DNA from: Ianthella basta
Taxonomy: Eukaryota > Porifera > Demospongiae > Verongiida > Ianthellidae
Direction: 5' to 3'
Assembly: GCA_964019415.1 (NCBI GenBank)
Contig: OZ025883.1
Coordinates: forward strand, 2,975,586 to 3,039,585
Length of the DNA stretch: 64,000 nt
Below, piece by piece: positions 58,961 to 64,000 of the stretch. The first letter of the stretch is position 1; each line of letters begins with the position of its first letter. Under the pieces are notes generated by a model. It saw only the letters and a program-made list of their open reading frames with translations. It did no database searches and was not told the DNA's origin. A program made the position numbers and the translations under genes.

Positions 58961-59440
58961 TCTTATTATAATAATTATTGTAATGCGCATTTTTGTTGTT
59001 CGGAATATTCTCCTTCAATTCTGGACAGAACGTCACGAAACTTGATAGGATTACAGCGAGGCTTAGTGTGGGTAACCTCGCCAAGCTAAAATTGGTTTAA
59101 GGTCATTCCATCAGAGTTCTTACCACTTTTACAGTTGCTGCCATATCTAAGAGATAGCGAAAAGATCATGTTTCATTGTCCAGAAACTTCTTCAATTTTC
59201 CACCAATCTTCGCCAAACTTGGAAGAGTATATCAAGGCAATACGGGGGTGACCTATGCTAGTTAGCGCCTTCACCACCATTTAGACAAAATGAATTAACA
59301 TAAGTTAATTCTGTGCCCACAGAGTTTTACGGAGCGAGTCTACGGAATGCTCCCAATTGAATGGACGGTGCTGATTGGTTAAATGCTCAACTTTCAAACG
59401 ATATGCTGGGAACCCACCCAAAGGGCGGGCATTCAGCTAG
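58961..59440 (+). mobile_element. Non-autonomous Helitron, 480 bp, downstream of gene D
   Basis: It begins TCTTATTATAATAATT after a host A and ends with a CCCACCC/GGGCGGG hairpin, CATTCAGCTAG, and a host T. The gene B flank near 31410 shows the matching empty site. It is the same family as 29105-29592, in opposite orientation. Confidence 0.85.
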
Positions 59441-59609
59441 TATATACAACCATGATTGTACTAGCTATCAATCCGCTAACTAGCTATATTTATAGCCCGT
59501 GGTACTCTAAAACTGAAATGTACAAAGGAATAAAATTTATACAGATTATTTATCTGGCGCCACACCAGGATATAATTTTCCAAGCAATCCTAAGCATCCT
59601 TTATGTTCA

Positions 59610-60180
59610 TCTTACTATAATGCACCAAATCTCGGATTTGTATGTTTGTTTGTTACCTCATAAAATAGGCGCCTTGCAGGGAATCGGCTCAAGACGCTCC
59701 GTGCCAGTTGAGGGACTCGGGGGCCAGGTTCTTAGCGCGATGCCGTTTGTCTAGCTGCCTTGCGGCCGAAAAGCGACATGTCCTTCGTCCGTGCTCCGCG
59801 GGCCGACACACCATTTTTACAACTATCGACCGGCCCTTCCACTACCGGTCATTGGCGGACTTGATGCGAGCCATGCCAGTTAAGGGAGTGCCCGCCTCAG
59901 AGGACGTCACTCCGCCGCCGCCTGGAACACGTGATAGAAATAACGTCGAAACTGGTGAGCGCCATAATATGTACACACTAACATTTTTCAACTGTCTGTA
60001 GCGCCGAAAAGCTTAACGCGCACAGTTGCCCTTCTAAATGCTCTGCAGAACCTGGCCCACGTGTACTGCGCTGTAGCAAACTACGTACATAGCTTTTGCC
60101 ATGGCAGAACACTAGCTACTCTCGCGTGGGTTCCTTGGTAGTTATGTTTCTGTAAATACTCATTGTAAATGCATGTGCTG
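59610..60180 (+). mobile_element. Helitron 5' part related to 13195-14084
   Basis: It begins TCTTACTATAATGC after a host A and follows the 890-bp Helitron of gene A for about 290 bp (CTCGGATTT, GAGACTCGG-like, CTTGCGGCCGAAAAGCGA, GTGCTCCGCGGGCC). The 3' hairpin and CTAG end are not found in the window. The LINE beginning before 60386 may have inserted into it. Confidence 0.6.
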
Positions 60181-60222
60181 TGAATAGTCATGTGTGTGTC
60201 TGTGCTGGAGATTTCTCTGTAA

Positions 60223-60259
60223 TTGTGTGTGTGGTTGTGTGTGTGTGTGTGTGTGTGTT
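60223..60259. repeat. (TG)n microsatellite
   Basis: A short interrupted TG run just upstream of the LINE reading frame. Confidence 0.85.
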
Positions 60260-60385
60260 GCGCGCCTCAAAATGGCGGCCGTCAGAAGGTCAGTCCAAGA
60301 CAGCAGGTCAGTCTGTTAGCATGTTGTTGCCAGTTCTTTCCCGAATCGCTGGGAGGGAGTCCGGTCAGTGCGCTGACGGAGCGGG

Positions 60386-63300
60386 TTGTGGATCTCGGTC
60401 CACACGAGACGACTGATGAGCGAGATGGCGGAAGTCGCTTCGAGTACGAGGGGCGTATCTCGTCTGCCAACGTCTCGATTGCAGACACACGTAGGGGGAG
60501 ACGCGTCCTCGACCAGGGGAGCCCACCACCACACCACATGGGTCTGTCAGGCGACCCTAAGGCCTGACTCGGAGCTGGCAGGACCCCGACAGGCGGAAGA
60601 GGGACGCGTCTCCCCAACGGCTGATGGGCGGAAGAGGGAAGTATCGTCCCCAACGGCCTCCTGCAGACCACAGACGAGGAAGTGTGTGAAGACGAGAACA
60701 GGGCGACGTTCGATGTCGCCACTCGGTTCATCCCTCGTGTGTTCACCCGCGGAGAACTTGCAGGTCTCCCGGGCGAGACTTCATTCTGCACGTAGAGGAG
60801 TGAGACGAAGACGGCCATTTTGGCACTTTGGTACGTGGAACGTACGATCGTTACTGGACAGCGAGGGCTCTGTGGAGACTGCACGCCAGGGTCTGGACTG
60901 TCGCCAGGTAACTGAGGACCGATGAATCGATCTAGTGGTTAGAGAACTAAACAGGTACAAGATACCAGTTGCTGCACTTCAAGAAACGAAATGGTTTGGG
61001 CAAGCTGTGTACTGTGTGGGGAAGAGTGTAGTAATAACAGCTGGTAGACCCACCCCACAGCCAGGTCAGAGCAAGCAGAGAGGAGAAGGTGTTGCAGTTG
61101 TATTGAGTGGCCCAGCTATAGCCACATGGAAGAAGGGAGGAGAGCAGTGGAAGACCTGGGGATCAAGGCTAATCAAGGTCACCCTTGCTACTGGAAAGAA
61201 AAGTTCCGATCGCTTACATGTGCTTTCATGTTATGCACCAACATTTGCAGCAAGCAGAGATGTAAAGGAAGCCTTTTTTGATGACCTCCAGAATGCTTTG
61301 GATGAGATACCACCAGAAGAGTCATACGTCATGCTGGGAGACTTTAATGCCCGTGTCGGATCTAGGAGCGGGGACAGAGATTTGTGGGGCGATGTGAGGG
61401 GCCCATTTGGGCTTGGTGAAATGAATGAGGCAGGGAAAGAATTCCTAAACTTTTTGCTACTCAATGAAGCAACCATATGCAACACCCAGTTTGCAAAGAA
61501 GCACATACACATGCAGACATGGCAGCATCCAAAATCCAAAAGATGGCACTGCATAGACTTTGCAGTGATGAGGCAGAAGGACAGGAGGAGGTGCTTGGAT
61601 GCAGCAGTCAGGAGAGGAGCAGAATGCCACACGGACCATCAACTGTTGCGCATCAAGGTGGCGATGACCAGCAAGTGGTTTCACACAGGGAAGAGGAAGC
61701 AGAGACCTGTAAAGTATGATGTGGCAAAGTTACAAAGTGGTGGCAGTGAGAGCACGGTGAGAGTGTTGTTTCGGCAAACAGTGAGTGTAAAGGCAAAAGA
61801 GACATGGAACGTGAATAGCTCAATTGAGGAAAAGTGGTGTACATTACGATCAGCATTGACAGAGGCAGCCAAAGAGGTTCTTGGAAAGGAGCGGCGCAGA
61901 CATCCTGATTGGTTCAGAGAGAACATTGAAACCTTGGAACCCCTATTCCATAAGAGGAACCAGCTTTATGCCAAGTACTTGAGCAGCAGAAGTGAAACAG
62001 ACCGGCGAAGTTTTGCTGAAGCACGCAGACTTGCTCGCAAGGCAACAAGAACAGCAAAGAATGCTTGGTTTCAGAGCAAGGCTGAGGAGGCGCAAAAGGA
62101 GCGTTTTGGCGGAAAGAAGGTCTGGCAGTGTATCAGAGACATGCAAAGAGGACGGCGTGGGCTTGTTCCTACCAGGTCAGCAACTATTAGGGATGAGAAT
62201 GGCAATCCATGCACTACAACTGACACACAACATCAACGGTGGAGAAGGCACTTCTCAAATGTACTTAATATCCCAAGTCAGTTCAATGAGGTAGAACTAG
62301 CAAGGATTAGACAAAGGCCAATCAAATCACAAATGGCAGACCTACCAACAATGGAAGAGTTGATCAAGGCAGTTGGCAAGTTGAAGACTGGAAAGGCTGG
62401 AGGTAGTTCTGGCATCCTACCAGAAATGGTGAAGGCTGCCTGTAGTGACAGTGACTTCCTTGAACTACTTCTCAGCTTAGTACATCAAGCATGGAAGGAG
62501 AGACAAGTACCCAAGGAGTGGACAGATGCCATCCTCGTGCCCATCCCCAAGAAAGGAGACATCACCAAATGCGACAACTGGCGGGGCATTGCTTTGCTAG
62601 ATGTTGTGGGAAAGGTGGTTGCAAGAGTGGTACAGGGTAGGCTACAAGATCTTGCTGAAGAGGTGCTACCTGAGTCGCAGTGTGGTTTCCGAAGTGGACG
62701 TGGTTGCTCGGACATGATCTTCACAGTTAGACAGGTGGTGGAGAAGTCCTGGGAGCACAAGGCCAAGGCTTTTCTTGTCTTCATTGATCTCAGGAAGGCA
62801 TATGACTCTGTGCCACGGGAAGCACTGTGGGTGGCTTTGAGGAAGCTAGGAGTCCCAGACCAACTTATTGACATCATTAGGTCCTTCCATCAAGACATGA
62901 AAGCCCAGATTCGCTTAGATGACACACTGCTAGAGGAGATTGAAGTAGACAATGGATTAAGGCAGGGTTGTTGCATGGCACCTGCACTGTTCAATTTGTA
63001 CTCATGTGCAGTGGTGGAAAGATGGACAGCGAGACTGGAGGACACAGATGGTGTTGGGGTTTATCTCAGACACAAAGATGATGGGAAGCTGTTCAGAAGG
63101 TACACCCGAAATGCAAGTCAGACAACGGCTACAGAGTGCCAGTTTGCTGATGATGCTGTGCTCCTGGCCACCACCAGAGCTGGAGCTGAAAGATCGCTAC
63201 TGGAGTACGTACAGGTGGCCAGTGACTTTGGACTCACTGTCAGTATCCCCAAGACGAAAGTCATGGTGACTGGCAGTGACGTTACAGATGCAGACAGAGC

Positions 63301-64000
63301 CCCCTTGTACATTGATGATTCCAACATAGTAGACTCAGTATGTGAGTTCCCCTACCTTGGTTCAGTGGTTGAGGCATCTGGTAGAATGGGCAGAGACATT
63401 GACAGAAGAATCGCACAGGCTTCCAAAGCTTTTGGAACTCTACACAAACCTGTCTTTTCTGATAAGGACTTACTGGTGCAAACCAAACGGAAGATCTATC
63501 AAGCATGTGTCTTGTCCATACTACTGTATGGATCCGAATGCTGGACCCTCCTATGCAATCAAAGGCGAAAACTGGAATCTTTCCATCACAGATGCCTGAA
63601 AGCCATCCTAGGCATATCCAACAGCCAGCAATGGGAACAGCGCATTACATCACTAGAGATCAGACAACGCTGGGGAGACACAGCTTCAGTCACTCAGAAG
63701 GTGACAGCGCGCCGTTTAGAGTGGCTAGGTCATCTTGCACGAATGCAAGAGCACCGGCTGCCAAAGAAATGTCTCTTTGGTTGGCTACCCGAACCTCGCC
63801 CAAGAGGAGGTCCAAGAAAGAGGTGGAGAGACGTCATCAAAGCTGATCTGCAGGAGATCAATGTCCCAGAGGCTAAATGGTACACACTAGCCAGGACATC
63901 CAGAGAGGGTTGGCGTGCCACGTACATGTCAGCCTTGGAGGAGAGAAGGGCTAGACAGGAAGGAGAGCAGCTAAGCACATCATCCCATGTTGTATGTCAA
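60386..64000 (+). mobile_element. APE-type LINE, long open frame with one stop, cut by window end
   Basis: One frame runs from about 60386 to the window edge, broken only by a TGA at 60923-60925 (CGA TGA). The remainder (60926-64000) is open for about 1025 codons. In order it shows an APE endonuclease (GTWNVRSL near 60830, LQETKW, GDFNARVG near 61337, TDHQLL near 61630), a coiled basic linker, a reverse transcriptase (NWRGIALLDVVGK, CGFRSGRGCSD, FIDLRKAYDSVPR, GLRQGCCMAP, FADD at 63143-63154) and the tail WLGHLARM..RLPKK. An upstream Arg/Ser/Thr-rich segment precedes the endonuclease. The frame is far better preserved than other elements here, so the insertion is recent. The clade is RTE-like or L1-like; I cannot settle which. 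Confidence 0.85.

Noticed and set aside
60282..60884. A 200-codon minus-strand open frame.
   Set aside because: It is the antisense shadow of the GC-rich LINE leader. The endonuclease and reverse transcriptase continue on the + strand.
1..64000. tRNA, rRNA, CRISPR arrays or bacterial operons.
   Set aside because: No cloverleaf, rRNA core or direct-repeat/spacer array was seen, and the spliced genes and retroelements are eukaryotic.

Overview
The window is nuclear DNA of an animal. Its genes have many short GT-AG introns, and the non-coding DNA is AT-rich and crowded with decayed non-LTR, Ty3/gypsy, Penelope-like, Helitron and small inverted-repeat elements, microsatellites and CTAG/GCATGC-rich spacers. 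The overall texture suggests a marine invertebrate, possibly a demosponge, but nothing in the window proves the lineage.

The main content is a head-to-tail array of arylsulfatase A-type sulfatase genes, all on the + strand. At the left edge is the second exon of a dead copy (gene 0, about 349-459). Four complete 13-exon genes follow: A (2292-18175, 526 aa), B (20477-30948, 523 aa), C (36811-43865, 518 aa) and D (45964-58496, 524 aa). Exon boundaries and phases match in all four. Each encodes a signal peptide, the metal-binding DD, the CSPSR formylglycine motif, GKWHLG, HHTHYP, SDNG and CGK, so all four look capable of encoding active secreted or lysosomal sulfatases. A, B and D are close relatives: they share intronic transposon scars and near-identical introns. 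C and the dead gene 0 form a second, more compact type.

Genes A and B each carry a second, dead copy of exon 1 with its promoter inside intron 1. Intron 2 of A, B and D holds an antisense gypsy fragment. In A and D it also holds several APE-type LINE fragments. Intron 3 of the same three genes holds a Penelope-like GIY-YIG fragment. Gene B also has an 86-bp tandem duplication over the end of exon 2, and a 488-bp Helitron that starts at the fourth base of its last intron.

Between B and C (about 33244-34707) are the last exons of a DNAJC21/JJJ1-like co-chaperone gene, with an in-frame stop and no visible J-domain, and a hAT transposase tail on the minus strand (35898-36203). Downstream of D are two Helitron-type insertions. 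From about 60386 to the right edge there is a long APE-type LINE reading frame with only one internal stop.

The most unusual structures are small palindromic insertions whose arms carry hammerhead-ribozyme-like cores (1603-1848, 42201-42403, 48440-48599; a decayed relative at 37757-38158). The first three are bounded by 12-15 bp direct repeats and share one architecture: an inverted repeat plus a unique tail of about 28-36 nt. They look like non-autonomous Penelope-derived elements.
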